Origin: Paenibacillus polymyxa
GTDB lineage: Bacteria; Bacillota; Bacilli; Paenibacillales; Paenibacillaceae
Reading direction: 5' to 3'
NCBI RefSeq assembly: GCF_001719045.1
Contig: NZ_CP015423.1
Span: 868,001 to 932,000, forward strand
DNA: 64,000 bases
This document shows, piece after piece, positions 1 to 9,155 of this stretch (positions are counted from its first letter, which is position 1; each line of letters starts with the position of its first letter). The translations under genes were made by a program, and so were the position numbers. The notes under the pieces were generated by a model. The model saw nothing but the letters and a program-made list of their open reading frames with translations. It searched no databases and was not told the DNA's origin.

Positions 1-1109
1 TTATGCAAGATTCCAACTCCGCTCGTGTAGCCCGGATCCCTTACACCGATAAAATCAGGTACGGCGATCCTTACGGAAGCGGCCAGTTCGCTTTGTGCCA
101 CCTGAAGTACACCAGGCATGGAGACGGTGCCTCCGGTAAGTATATAACCTCCCGGAAGCTCTGTGTAACCCAAGCGCTTAACTTCCGCCTGAATGAGTTG
201 AAAAATTTCCTGCACTCTCGGCTCAATAATAGCAGCCAAATCCTGCTGGTTGAATTCCTTATCCACATTACTGCCGATACGCGTCACTTTAAAGACGACA
301 TCGGCTGCCGCATCATCATACCATGCGCAGCCGTATTTAAGCTTTACTTTTTCGGCTTGATCGGTAAGGGTTCTCAGTCCGTAGGCAATATCATTGGTTA
401 CAAATTCTCCACCAATCGGAAGTGTTGATGTGGCAACAATCGTTCCTTCCTGGAAAATGGCAACATTCGTAGATCCTGCACCAATATCCACCAGCACTGA
501 ACCCATCACCTTTTCATCCTTCGAAAGAGACAATTGTCCGGCTCCAAGAGGCAGCAAGACCAGATCTTTAATCCTCAAGCCGGCTTTCTCAACGCAGCGC
601 AACAGATTATGTATCGGGGTCTTGCCTCCAGTAACAATCGTAGCCTCTACTTCGAGACGAACTCCAATCATACCGCGAGGGTCCTGAATGCCTTCAAGGC
701 CATCCACGACATACTGCTTGGCTACCACGTCGATAATTTCTCTCTCCGGTGGTACGGCAATAACCTCAGCTGCCTTCAGTACACGCTCAATGTCCTCCTC
801 ACCGATTTCACGGTCCTCGTTGGACACGGCTACTACGCCATGACTATTTTGCAGGCCAATATGATTGCCTGAAATCCCCACATACACTTCTGTTATTTGA
901 ATACCAACCATGCGTTCTGCGTGATCCACGGCGTTACGGATTGATTGCACGGTTTGATCAATGTCTACAATTGCACCTTTGCGAATCCCTTCCGAGTCGG
1001 CAGATCCAACTCCAATAATATTAAAGGTTCCATTATTCATTTCCCCAATAATAGCCCGAACTTTGGATGTACCGATGTCCAAACTAACAATGATGTCATT
1101 GTTGCTCAA
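1..1109 (-). CDS. ftsA: Cell division protein FtsA, 3' end beyond window
   Basis: Actin-like ATPase that tethers FtsZ to the membrane and recruits the divisome. Only the first 369 codons are present; the frame is still open at base 1, and family members are about 410-430 residues. The N-terminus reads SNNDIIVSLDIGTSKVRAI, the phosphate-1 motif of the FtsA/Hsp70 actin fold, and the visible end has the typical VRDP-YTSGVGIL segment. The start is a TTG at 1109 with AGGAGGTG 8 bases upstream; no in-frame ATG fits as well. It is the last visible gene of the dcw cluster, 199 bases after divIB, and has its own sigma-H-like promoter. ftsZ is expected just outside the window. Confidence 0.96.
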   Translation of the reverse strand, partial: MSNNDIIVSLDIGTSKVRAIIGEMNNGTFNIIGVGSADSEGIRKGAIVDIDQTVQSIRNAVDHAERMVGIQITEVYVGISGNHIGLQNSHGVVAVSNEDREIGEEDIERVLKAAEVIAVPPEREIIDVVAKQYVVDGLEGIQDPRGMIGVRLEVEATIVTGGKTPIHNLLRCVEKAGLRIKDLVLLPLGAGQLSLSKDEKVMGSVLVDIGAGSTNVAIFQEGTIVATSTLPIGGEFVTNDIAYGLRTLTDQAEKVKLKYGCAWYDDAAADVVFKVTRIGSNVDKEFNQQDLAAIIEPRVQEIFQLIQAEVKRLGYTELPGGYILTGGTVSMPGVLQVAQSELAASVRIAVPDFIGVRDPGYTSGVGILH

Positions 1110-1165
1110 GTCTGTGGCACCTCCTGACTCCAAAATGAATTTCGTTCTTTAAACACACTCTGTAC

Positions 1166-1194
1166 ATATTCAACAAACTCCATGCTTTCCCTCT
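1166..1194 (-). promoter_or_regulatory. Sigma-H-like promoter for ftsA
   Basis: On the minus strand AGAGGGAAA (1194-1186), 11 bases, then GTTGAATAT (1174-1166). This matches the Bacillus sigma-H pattern RnAGGAwww-N11/12-RnnGAAT with one deviation in the -35. It lies 57 bases upstream of the ftsA TTG, in the divIB-ftsA gap. In B. subtilis ftsAZ has a sigma-H promoter that supports polar division at the start of sporulation, so position and function agree. Confidence 0.55.
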
Positions 1195-1308
1195 TTTTTC
1201 TACAAATTTTTTAGAAGCCAATTTATGGTTGCAGTCACATAAAAATTTGAAGAAAAAAGAAGGAGGCAAGTCTATTACCCATAAAATCAATTCTAGCATT
1301 TTTTCACA

Positions 1309-2073
1309 TCACTGAGTAGTATCTTTTTCTTGACCCTCTTCACTCGTATCCGGTTTGAACGGAACGTAGGAATCCGCCTCCAACATGGTGATCAAACCTG
1401 GATCTTCTGTTTCTAGCACCTGGTTCAAATAGCTGATTTTAGAATTCAGTAGAGAAACAGTTGTAATAACCTCAAACTGGGAACGTGTGTACATTTTGAT
1501 GCGATCCGGAAAAGAAGGAATCGGTGCGGGAATGATTTCCGAAATATCGGCTGTCCATTCCCCCGGAATGCGCGATAAAGCATCACACAGCTTCGCTTTG
1601 TACGGATCATCAGATTTCCATTTAGTCAAAATAGGCTTCTCAACAGCTATTCCGCTACTTCCCACGCTCACGCTTGTCCCATTCGCTAGAATAGCACGAA
1701 GGCTCCCATCACTCTGCAACTCGTAAGCGACCGTAGCAAACTCTTTAATGTGAATAGCAATAATACCCGGAAACTGCTTGTCCACTGTGACTTGCTGTAT
1801 CGATTGAATTTCCCGCAGCTTCTCAGAGATGTCGGATGAACTGACTCCGAAATACTGGTCTCCAACAGCCAGACCGCTTCGATTAAGAAGCTGATCTCGG
1901 GTCGAAAATACATTACCATCAAAACGAATTTCAGAAACCCGACTCAACGAAGAACGGAAAAAGAGAACAGCGAGCAGTACGATAAACAACAAAATGAGAA
2001 GAATAGCAATCTTCCGGCTTGTTCTTTTTTTCGTTCTGTTCTTTTTAAGAACAGGTATTTGAGCATTTGGCAT
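1309..2073 (-). CDS. divIB: Cell division protein DivIB/FtsQ
   Basis: Bitopic divisome protein of 254 residues that forms the FtsQLB-like complex with FtsL and DivIC and links septal synthesis to the Z ring. A basic N-terminus (KKNRTKKRTSRK) precedes one membrane helix at about residues 25-45. Next comes a POTRA domain starting near SEIRFDGNVFSTRDQLL and the FtsQ beta domain. I chose the ATG at 2073 because GGAGAG sits 6 bases upstream; a TTG at 2088 in the same frame lacks a good ribosome site. It lies 56 bases downstream of murA in the dcw operon. The acidic, charged C-terminal tail is normal for Gram-positive DivIB. Confidence 0.93.
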   Translation of the reverse strand: MPNAQIPVLKKNRTKKRTSRKIAILLILLFIVLLAVLFFRSSLSRVSEIRFDGNVFSTRDQLLNRSGLAVGDQYFGVSSSDISEKLREIQSIQQVTVDKQFPGIIAIHIKEFATVAYELQSDGSLRAILANGTSVSVGSSGIAVEKPILTKWKSDDPYKAKLCDALSRIPGEWTADISEIIPAPIPSFPDRIKMYTRSQFEVITTVSLLNSKISYLNQVLETEDPGLITMLEADSYVPFKPDTSEEGQEKDTTQ

Positions 2074-2129
2074 AGCTTCTCTCCACAAAAGCCTTTTGTC
2101 CCCCCGTTAACGGAGGGACATTACAGGCA

Positions 2130-3413
2130 TTAATTTACGAAATCCAGGTGCTCCGGCACCGGAGACTGACGGCTCATTCGGGCACCCAGTCCCTGGAAAA
2201 GACGTTCGATCCGGTCATACCCTCTGTCAATATGATGAACCTGCTCGACAATAGTACGTCCTTGAGCCGCTAGACCCGCTATGACCAGCGCTGCCCCTGC
2301 CCGCAGATCGGTAGCCTCTACCGTAGCCCCGTACAGACGAGAAACTCCTCTTATAAAAGCAGCATTTGCATCAACCGTAATATCAGCACCCATTACATTT
2401 AGTTCATCCACATGTTTGAATCGGCTTTCGAAGACGGTCTCTTTCATGACACTAAATCCGTCCGCCAAAGAAAGCAGAACCATGACCTGAGATTGCAAAT
2501 CTGTCGGAAAAGACGGGTAAGGGGAGGTAACGATCCTCTCCACTGCTTTGGGACGACTCATACAACTTACGGTCATTATATCATTCAAGATGCCGATTTG
2601 AACACCAGCCCGCCTGAGGACGTGAATCAAAGCAGACAAGTGGGATGGATTGCAGTGGGTCAGCGACACACTTCCTCGTGTAGCTGCAGCTGCAATCATA
2701 ACCGTTCCAGCTACTATGCGGTCAGGAATGACCTCATACGTACACGGATTGAGGCGGCTGACCCCCGTGATTGTAATCGTGTCGGTTCCAGCACCAATAA
2801 TACGGGCTCCCATGGCATTCAAGAAGTTTTGCAGATCCTGAATCTCCGGTTCCCTCGCTGCATTGGTGATCGTTGTTCGTCCTTCAGCCAACGCGGCGGC
2901 CATCATAATATTTTCCGTTGCACCTACACTCGGGAAATCCATGTGGATGTCCGAGCCGATTAGCTTGTGGGCTCGAAACGTAATTTGCTCGTCTTTTTCC
3001 TCTATCTCTGCGCCAAGAGCTTTTAAGCCCTCTAGGTGAAGATCAATTTTGCGCTCGCCTATGGCGCAGCCTCCGGGCTGGTAAATGGAAACTTCTCCAT
3101 ATCTGGCGAGCAGCGGTCCCATCAGAAAGATAGATGAGCGCATTTGCTTCATCAAATCTTCCGGAATTTGGAACGTTCGGACGGACGACGTATCCACGTA
3201 TACCGTTTCCTCTTCATGTCGGCATGTACAGCCGAGTCTTTCAAGGATGTGCAGCATGACCTTAATGTCTAAAAGATGGGGCACATTCCGAATTTCTACC
3301 TTACCTTGTGCAAGTAAGCTCGCTGCAAGAATAGGTAGTGCCGCATTTTTTGCCCCATGGATACGTATGGTGCCTGACAGGGGACGGCCTCCCTCAATCA
3401 CCAATTTGTCCAA
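2130..3413 (-). CDS. murA: UDP-GlcNAc 1-carboxyvinyltransferase MurA
   Basis: First committed step of peptidoglycan synthesis: transfers enolpyruvate from PEP to UDP-GlcNAc in the cytosol. The 427 residues match the family length. Lys22 (KNAALP) and the catalytic Cys116 in QPGGCAIG are present, so the enzyme should be fosfomycin-sensitive. The start is a TTG at 3413 with GGAGGTG 5 bases upstream; longer frames to 3440 run into the murB end and lack a site. B. subtilis keeps murAA outside dcw, whereas here a murA sits between murB and divIB. A second MurA paralogue elsewhere in the genome is likely, as in most Firmicutes. Confidence 0.96.
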   Translation of the reverse strand: MDKLVIEGGRPLSGTIRIHGAKNAALPILAASLLAQGKVEIRNVPHLLDIKVMLHILERLGCTCRHEEETVYVDTSSVRTFQIPEDLMKQMRSSIFLMGPLLARYGEVSIYQPGGCAIGERKIDLHLEGLKALGAEIEEKDEQITFRAHKLIGSDIHMDFPSVGATENIMMAAALAEGRTTITNAAREPEIQDLQNFLNAMGARIIGAGTDTITITGVSRLNPCTYEVIPDRIVAGTVMIAAAATRGSVSLTHCNPSHLSALIHVLRRAGVQIGILNDIMTVSCMSRPKAVERIVTSPYPSFPTDLQSQVMVLLSLADGFSVMKETVFESRFKHVDELNVMGADITVDANAAFIRGVSRLYGATVEATDLRAGAALVIAGLAAQGRTIVEQVHHIDRGYDRIERLFQGLGARMSRQSPVPEHLDFVN

Positions 3414-3429
3414 TGTATCACCTCCGAGT

Positions 3430-4335
3430 TTACCGCTCACCCACTACGAAAACCTCCGGAACTAGCTTGATGCCGGTTTGAGATGATATTGTACTTTGAA
3501 TATGCTTCATTAGGGTAAGCACGTCCTCTGCTGTCGCTTGACCGGTATTTACAATGAAATTGGCATGCTGTACAGATACCTCAGCGCCTCCCGCCTTCAA
3601 GCCCTTGAGACCTGCGCTCTCAATAAGACGAGCAGCATAGTCACCTGGAGGATTACGGAACACGCTTCCTGCACAAGCTAACTGTAGCGGCTGGGTCAGC
3701 CGACGGCGGTCTTTAAAAGCCGCAAGCGCTGATGAAATTTCCTCCCGATCGCCCCGCTTCATCCGAAACACTGCCTCTGTCACCATTCCACGTTGCTCAT
3801 GCAACACGGAGTGACGATAGCTGAAATGCATATTGTCAGCATCGTACACAGCCAATTCCCCTGTATCCAGCACAATCTCAGCGGACTGGAATATTTGTGA
3901 CACATCAGACCCATGGGCACCGGCGTTCATGTAGACAGCCCCACCGACTGATCCTGGGATACCACCAGCAAATTCAAGACCGGACAGGCCCTGCTTGCTG
4001 GCCATAACGCACAGTTTGACCAGTGAAACGCCTCCTCCAGCAACGATCTGTTCATTCTCAAAATGAACATAATCAAATCCTGGCCCCAGCTTGATCACAA
4101 GTCCCCGTATCCCTTTGTCAGAGACGAGCATGTTGGAGCCCCGCCCCAACTGCATCCAGGGAATTCCGTGCTCGCTAGCCAGCTTCAAAACTCTTGCCAG
4201 CTGCTCTTTGGTATCCGGGATGACAAGTGCATCCGCAGGGCCTCCAATCTTCCATGTCGTATATTTGGACAGCGGCTCATGCTCCAGCACTTTTCCGATA
4301 TCATGCTCCGCTAATAATGGCATCCATTGCTGCAT
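3430..4335 (-). CDS. murB: UDP-N-acetylenolpyruvoylglucosamine reductase MurB
   Basis: FAD- and NADPH-dependent reductase that makes UDP-MurNAc from the MurA product. 301 residues, the size of type II Bacillus MurB. FAD-binding motifs GGPADALVIP, GSNMLVSDKG and GGIPGSVGGAV are visible. The proton-donor serine lies in CAGSVFRNP, and the catalytic glutamate in LVPEVFVVGE at the C-terminus. The ATG at 4335 has AAGGAGG 10 bases upstream. The frame could extend to 4467, but that stretch has no family similarity and no ribosome site. The stop is 16 bases before murA. Confidence 0.95.
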   Translation of the reverse strand: MQQWMPLLAEHDIGKVLEHEPLSKYTTWKIGGPADALVIPDTKEQLARVLKLASEHGIPWMQLGRGSNMLVSDKGIRGLVIKLGPGFDYVHFENEQIVAGGGVSLVKLCVMASKQGLSGLEFAGGIPGSVGGAVYMNAGAHGSDVSQIFQSAEIVLDTGELAVYDADNMHFSYRHSVLHEQRGMVTEAVFRMKRGDREEISSALAAFKDRRRLTQPLQLACAGSVFRNPPGDYAARLIESAGLKGLKAGGAEVSVQHANFIVNTGQATAEDVLTLMKHIQSTISSQTGIKLVPEVFVVGER

Positions 4336-4481
4336 TGTACTGAAACCTCCTTGTTGCTTGCCCCGCATGGTTGTAAGGCTCTCACCTGACAACCGGCAGC
4401 CTGAGTGATGGTCACAATCTATAGGGTATCCTATGTAAATACCATCCGGTGTGTGACAACCGCCCAATTCTGCGCTGCAGA

Positions 4482-5591
4482 CTACCTTTTATGGGCAAGA
4501 CGTTCCATTTCTTTTACTAAAATATCTGCTGAGTCAGGCTTGCCGAGCGCAGACGCCGACTCTGCCATGCGACTTCGCCGTGCCTCATCCTTCATAATTC
4601 CCGCTATAGATTGAAACAGGGCCGGGCCACTCAGTTCCTTTTCTACAATCATGACGGATGCGCCTGCCTTTTCAAGTGTACGAGCATTAGCCTCCTGATG
4701 GTTATTCGTCACATTAGGTGATGGGATCAGAATAGACGGAATGCCCAAAGATGTGATCTCTGCCAAGAAGGACGCACCTGCGCGATTAACAATTAAAGAG
4801 GTACAAGCCAGCACCTCTGGCATATTGTGAATATAGGGAAGCACATGTAGATGATTGGGCAATGAGCCGATCTGATTCCGTATGCTATCCAGCGTTTGCT
4901 CATAATAAGATTCACCGGTTACATATACAAAATGGACGTCTTTCAGTTGCGAAAGTTGCGGAGCCATTGCAATCATGGCGTCATTAATGGCCTTCGCTCC
5001 CCTGCTGCCACCGACCACAAGGACGACCGAACTGTTCATCGGAACCCCAATTGTAGCAAATCCCCGATCCCGGTTAGCCAAACGAACTGTTGTAGCACGC
5101 GGGTTCCCAGTGTACAGTACATTTTTAGCTTTGGGGAAAGCTCCTTCTGAGCCTTCAAAGCTAACAGCCACTGTATCCACATAGCGACTCAGAAATGTAT
5201 TAGTCAACCCTGGAATTGCATTTTGCTCATGAATAATGCTGGGAATTCCCAACTTGGAAGCTGCATAAACGACGGGGCCGCATACATATCCCCCAGTGCC
5301 AATAACGACATCTGGCTTAAATTTCTTTAATAATGCTTTGGATCTGCGAACCCCTTTGAAAAAGCGCATGATCGTTTTTATATTTTCCACAGACAAGCTG
5401 CGGCGAAATCCTGTGATATCAATAGCCTCAAATGGAATTTTTTCCTGAGGAACCAACTTACTTTCGAGTCCTCGTTGACCGCCAATATATAAAAATTCAG
5501 CGTCCGGATCAATCTCTTCGCACTGTCTGGCTACGGCTAGCGCCGGATAAATATGCCCTCCGGTGCCGCCGCCGCTCAACACGACGCGCAT
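4482..5591 (-). CDS. murG: Lipid II synthase MurG
   Basis: Membrane-associated GT28 glycosyltransferase that adds GlcNAc to lipid I, giving lipid II on the inner face of the membrane. 369 residues. The N-terminal glycine loop GGGTGGHIYPALAVA (about residues 7-21), HEQNAIPG, and the C-terminal nucleotide-sugar site NRAGASFLAEI...GIPSILIPSP are all present. The ATG at 5591 has GAGGTGAA upstream. It starts 6 bases after the SEDS gene stop, so the two are almost certainly co-translated. Confidence 0.97.
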   Translation of the reverse strand: MRVVLSGGGTGGHIYPALAVARQCEEIDPDAEFLYIGGQRGLESKLVPQEKIPFEAIDITGFRRSLSVENIKTIMRFFKGVRRSKALLKKFKPDVVIGTGGYVCGPVVYAASKLGIPSIIHEQNAIPGLTNTFLSRYVDTVAVSFEGSEGAFPKAKNVLYTGNPRATTVRLANRDRGFATIGVPMNSSVVLVVGGSRGAKAINDAMIAMAPQLSQLKDVHFVYVTGESYYEQTLDSIRNQIGSLPNHLHVLPYIHNMPEVLACTSLIVNRAGASFLAEITSLGIPSILIPSPNVTNNHQEANARTLEKAGASVMIVEKELSGPALFQSIAGIMKDEARRSRMAESASALGKPDSADILVKEMERLAHKR

Positions 5592-5597
5592 AAACGT

Positions 5598-6695
5598 TCA
5601 CCTCGCATAACGTGATAAATTTAGTAAAATGCCCAGAGCTGTTAGCATTAAGGTCAGAGAAGAACCTCCATAGCTGATTAAGGGCAGTGTTATTCCTGTC
5701 ACCGGCATTAAACCGATAACGACACCAATATTAATGACGACCTGTACGGCGACCATTGCGACAATACCCACCGCAAGCAAACTGCCATAGGTATCCGGAA
5801 TAGTTATAGCGACACGCATTCCTCTCCATACGAGAACCAAAAAGAGCCCCAGCACCGTCATTCCACCGATAAAGCCAAGCTCCTCCGCCAAAATGGAAAA
5901 AATAAAATCAGTTTGCGGCTCAGGAACGTAACTATATTTTTGTCGACTCATGCCGAGTCCCAAGCCCGCCAGCCCGCCAGGACCAATCGCATACAGCGAT
6001 TGAATAATTTGATAGCCTGCGCCAAGCGGATCGGACCAAGGGTCCAGAAAAGCGGTGATGCGCTGGAGTCGATAAGGCGCGGCTGCAATCAGTGCAGCAA
6101 ACCCTGCTGCTCCCGACAGAGCCAGCAGACCGAGATGCTTCATACGCGCGCCTGCCGTAAATACGATGAGCATGGACGCTCCCATCATTACCGTGCCTGT
6201 GCCCAAATCGGGCTGGAGCATAATAAGCCCAAAAGCCAGTCCCATAAGTCCAAGCGGGGGCAACAGGCCGCGCGTAAAAGAGCTAATATCATAGTCAGGA
6301 CGACTGAGCCAACGAGCGAGAAAAAGAATCATACCCAGCTTCATAAACTCGGAAGGCTGAATGCCGAAAGAGCTAATACCGAGCCAGCTTCGTGCCCCTC
6401 CTCTTACTACACCAATGCCGGGAATTAATACGGCAACCAGCAGCGCTAGACAGATCAACAACACGACCTTGGCATATTTCTGCCAGATCCGGTAGTCCGT
6501 TCTGGCAGTAAAGTACATCGCTACAAGGCCGAGCCCTGCAAACAGCAATTGCCGCTTTACAAAATAGTAGGAGTCCCCGTACTCGTGAAAAGCGAGGACG
6601 GCGCCCGCACTGTATACCATAACCATGCCGATGGCTAATAAGCTTACAATACAAACGAAAAGCCATAGATCCGGCGCTGGACGAGACTGCTTCAT
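5598..6695 (-). CDS. spoVE: SEDS peptidoglycan polymerase SpoVE/FtsW
   Basis: Ten-helix SEDS glycosyltransferase that polymerises lipid II together with a class B PBP. Residues VVRGGARSWLGI and QPSEFMKLGMILFLARWLS form the conserved extracellular loop and core, and PVTGITLPLISYGGSS is the C-terminal SEDS signature. The 365-residue length and the place between murD and murG match SpoVE of B. subtilis, whose partner SpoVD is also encoded here. As no separate ftsW is visible, this protein may serve vegetative division as well. The ATG at 6695 is preceded by AAGGGGTGG. Confidence 0.93.
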   Translation of the reverse strand: MKQSRPAPDLWLFVCIVSLLAIGMVMVYSAGAVLAFHEYGDSYYFVKRQLLFAGLGLVAMYFTARTDYRIWQKYAKVVLLICLALLVAVLIPGIGVVRGGARSWLGISSFGIQPSEFMKLGMILFLARWLSRPDYDISSFTRGLLPPLGLMGLAFGLIMLQPDLGTGTVMMGASMLIVFTAGARMKHLGLLALSGAAGFAALIAAAPYRLQRITAFLDPWSDPLGAGYQIIQSLYAIGPGGLAGLGLGMSRQKYSYVPEPQTDFIFSILAEELGFIGGMTVLGLFLVLVWRGMRVAITIPDTYGSLLAVGIVAMVAVQVVINIGVVIGLMPVTGITLPLISYGGSSLTLMLTALGILLNLSRYAR

Positions 6696-6744
6696 CAGGA
6701 GGCCACCCCTTGGATAAAAGTAGGGGCTTATCCAACCCCCCTAC

Positions 6745-8166
6745 TTACAATTTATGCGCCGCCTCTTTAAAAATACGTCCACGCTCTTCATAGGATCGGA
6801 ACATATCCCAGCTTGCACAGGCGGGTGAGAGTAATACTACATCTCCCGTCTCAGCAAATTCAGCAGCCTTGTTCACAGCCTCCACGAGCGTAGCGGCGGC
6901 ATCCTCCCCATTATCGACGACCTTGACATGCTCTATTCCAGCCTGATGGGCCCGCTGAGCCAGCTTATGCCGTGTCTCACCCAAGAGCACAACGGCTTTC
7001 ACACCTTCCTGCAAGGAAGGTACGAGCTCTGTATAATCAGAGCCGCGATCCAATCCTCCGGCAATGAGTACAATCGGTTGCTTAAAGGAAGATAAGGCCA
7101 TCATTGTTGCTTTCGAATTGGTTGCTTTGGAGTTATTGTAATAAGCTACACCAGCGTGTTCTAAAACATATTCAAGCCGATGTTCGACGCCGCGAAAAAT
7201 ACTTAATGGTTCCGCCAAATTTGCTGGTTCTGCGCCTGCAGCAATGGCGATTGCGCAAGCAGCAAGAGCATTTTCTACGTTAAAACGACCCGGAAGTCCA
7301 ATCTCAGCTACGCCTATAATGGGATGCAGCACACCATTTCCATCGCGGTATACGATGCTACGTTCAATATCATCCGTCACATCCGGTATGTATGGCGGGT
7401 CAGCGAACAACCCTTCCTGCAAACGTTCTGTCATAGAGAACGGAAGCAGCTTCGCTTTTATATAGGGTACGAGCTCCCGGCAGACGGGGTCATCCCAGTT
7501 CACCACCGCGGTATCCGCTGCCGTTTGATTGGCAAATAGACGCGCCTTTGATGCAACGTAGTCCTCCATGCCTCCGTGGTAGTCCAAATGGGTCTCAGCT
7601 ACATTGAGCAGGCAGGCCACAGTGGGCTTGAAATCTTTTGTTCCTTTTAACTGAAAGCTGCTCAGCTCCACAACCATCCACTCGTCCGACTTGGCATCCA
7701 CAGCCGCCTCACATACAGGGGTACCGATATTACCAGCCACGATTGGATTCATGCCGGATGCTTCCAACAGCTTGCCTACCCAAGTGGTCGTGGTCGTCTT
7801 TCCGTTGGAGCCAGTAATTCCGATGATCGGAGCTTTACATAGATGGTAGGCGACCTCAACCTCGGTCACGACCTCAATGCCGAGCTCGACAGCTTTCTGT
7901 ACGGGAGGGGCCGTATAAGGAATCCCTGGATTTTTGACAACCAGCTTCACTCCAGGATGAATTAGCCCCTCTGGGTGACCCCCACATAAAACGGAAATTC
8001 CCAAAGCCTCTAATTCAGAAGCTTCGGGACATTGTTCCCTATCCTTTTTATCATTGACTGTCAGCTTGGCTCCAGCCTGGTGCAGCACCTTGGCAACTTG
8101 CACGCCGCTTTTAGCCAGACCGATAATGACGACTTCCTGATCTCTGTATGCGTCTGGATGGTTCAT
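6745..8166 (-). CDS. murD: UDP-MurNAc-L-alanine:D-glutamate ligase MurD
   Basis: ATP-dependent Mur ligase adding D-Glu to UDP-MurNAc-L-Ala in the cytosol. 473 residues with an N-terminal Rossmann-like UDP-binding domain (VVIIGLAKSGVQVAK). The central ATPase has P-loop ITGSNGKTTTT, and a C-terminal domain runs from about residue 320. The ATG at 8166 begins 4 bases after the mraY stop, with AAGGGG upstream; a frame extension to 8199 would overlap mraY and is not needed. Confidence 0.96.
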   Translation of the reverse strand: MNHPDAYRDQEVVIIGLAKSGVQVAKVLHQAGAKLTVNDKKDREQCPEASELEALGISVLCGGHPEGLIHPGVKLVVKNPGIPYTAPPVQKAVELGIEVVTEVEVAYHLCKAPIIGITGSNGKTTTTTWVGKLLEASGMNPIVAGNIGTPVCEAAVDAKSDEWMVVELSSFQLKGTKDFKPTVACLLNVAETHLDYHGGMEDYVASKARLFANQTAADTAVVNWDDPVCRELVPYIKAKLLPFSMTERLQEGLFADPPYIPDVTDDIERSIVYRDGNGVLHPIIGVAEIGLPGRFNVENALAACAIAIAAGAEPANLAEPLSIFRGVEHRLEYVLEHAGVAYYNNSKATNSKATMMALSSFKQPIVLIAGGLDRGSDYTELVPSLQEGVKAVVLLGETRHKLAQRAHQAGIEHVKVVDNGEDAAATLVEAVNKAAEFAETGDVVLLSPACASWDMFRSYEERGRIFKEAAHKL

Positions 8167-8170
8167 TTGT

Positions 8171-9139
8171 CTACAACCCCTTGTTGAGATAAAGTCCAAG
8201 TCCTGCCAACAGCAGTCCTACAGCCCAGAATGTAATAACTACGCGCCATTCGGACCAGCCGGACAGCTCGAAGTGATGATGAATTGGGCTCATTTTGAAA
8301 ATACGCTTGCCACGTGTTTTAAAGGAAGCTACTTGCAAGACTACGGACAGCATTTCAATTACGAATACACCACCGATAATGAGAAACAAAATTTCGCTTT
8401 TCGTAACAATGGCAATGGCACCTATGGCGCCGCCAATTCCCAGCGAGCCTGTATCACCCATAAACACCTTGGCTGGATGAGCATTATATACGAGAAATCC
8501 GAGTACAGCGCCAATCATAGCCGCTGAGCATACTGCTGCCGGAAGCGAGGTTGCCTGAATCGCGACAATGGCATAAGCAGCAAAGGCAATGGCACTTGTA
8601 CCGGACAGCAGCCCGTCCAGCCCATCCGTGAAATTGACAGCATTGCTAATCGCCAGCATCATGATAATGATGAACGGATAATAAAACCAGCCACCCCAAT
8701 CAAATGACCATGACGTTCCAGGGATGCCGATCGCAGTACTATGATCATTGTTAAGCAGAAGCCAGCACATAATCGCGCCAAACAACAATTGCCCAAACAG
8801 CTTTTGACGCGCCGTCAGACCTAACGAGCGTTTGAATACAATTTTGATATAGTCGTCCAAAAAGCCGATCAGCCCAAAACCGAGCGTAGCAACCAACAGA
8901 ACGTAAAAGTCCGTATTTTTGATAGCTGAAAACTTAAGAAAGGTCAGCGTAAAAGCCACCAGAATCACGATACCGCCCATTGTAGGCGTACCTATCTTTT
9001 TAAGATGGCTTTTTGGCCCGTCATCCCGGACCTGCTGGCCGAATTTCATTCGCCGCAGCAGCGGAATGAGCAGTGGAGCGGCAATGACCGCCAGTATAAA
9101 CGATACGACGATCGTCAGCAGTAATAATTGAATATCCAT
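8171..9139 (-). CDS. mraY: Phospho-MurNAc-pentapeptide transferase MraY
   Basis: Integral membrane enzyme of about 10 helices that moves phospho-MurNAc-pentapeptide onto undecaprenyl phosphate, making lipid I. 322 residues as in B. subtilis. Conserved aspartates lie in FLDDYIKI and NAVNFTDGLDGL, and the histidine-rich loop is SPIHHHFELSGW. It sits 16 bases after murF and abuts murD, so translation of the three genes is probably coupled. Confidence 0.97.
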   Translation of the reverse strand: MDIQLLLLTIVVSFILAVIAAPLLIPLLRRMKFGQQVRDDGPKSHLKKIGTPTMGGIVILVAFTLTFLKFSAIKNTDFYVLLVATLGFGLIGFLDDYIKIVFKRSLGLTARQKLFGQLLFGAIMCWLLLNNDHSTAIGIPGTSWSFDWGGWFYYPFIIIMMLAISNAVNFTDGLDGLLSGTSAIAFAAYAIVAIQATSLPAAVCSAAMIGAVLGFLVYNAHPAKVFMGDTGSLGIGGAIGAIAIVTKSEILFLIIGGVFVIEMLSVVLQVASFKTRGKRIFKMSPIHHHFELSGWSEWRVVITFWAVGLLLAGLGLYLNKGL

Positions 9140-9155
9140 GGGAGTCTCCCTCTCG

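Noticed and set aside
1110..1308. A 67-codon minus-strand frame in the divIB-ftsA gap
   Set aside because: It overlaps the sigma-H-like promoter and runs into ftsA out of frame; no family pattern or ribosome site.
5598..6695. Calling the SEDS gene strictly FtsW
   Set aside because: Length, position and the adjacent spoVD favour SpoVE, but a dual role cannot be excluded from sequence; both are mentioned.
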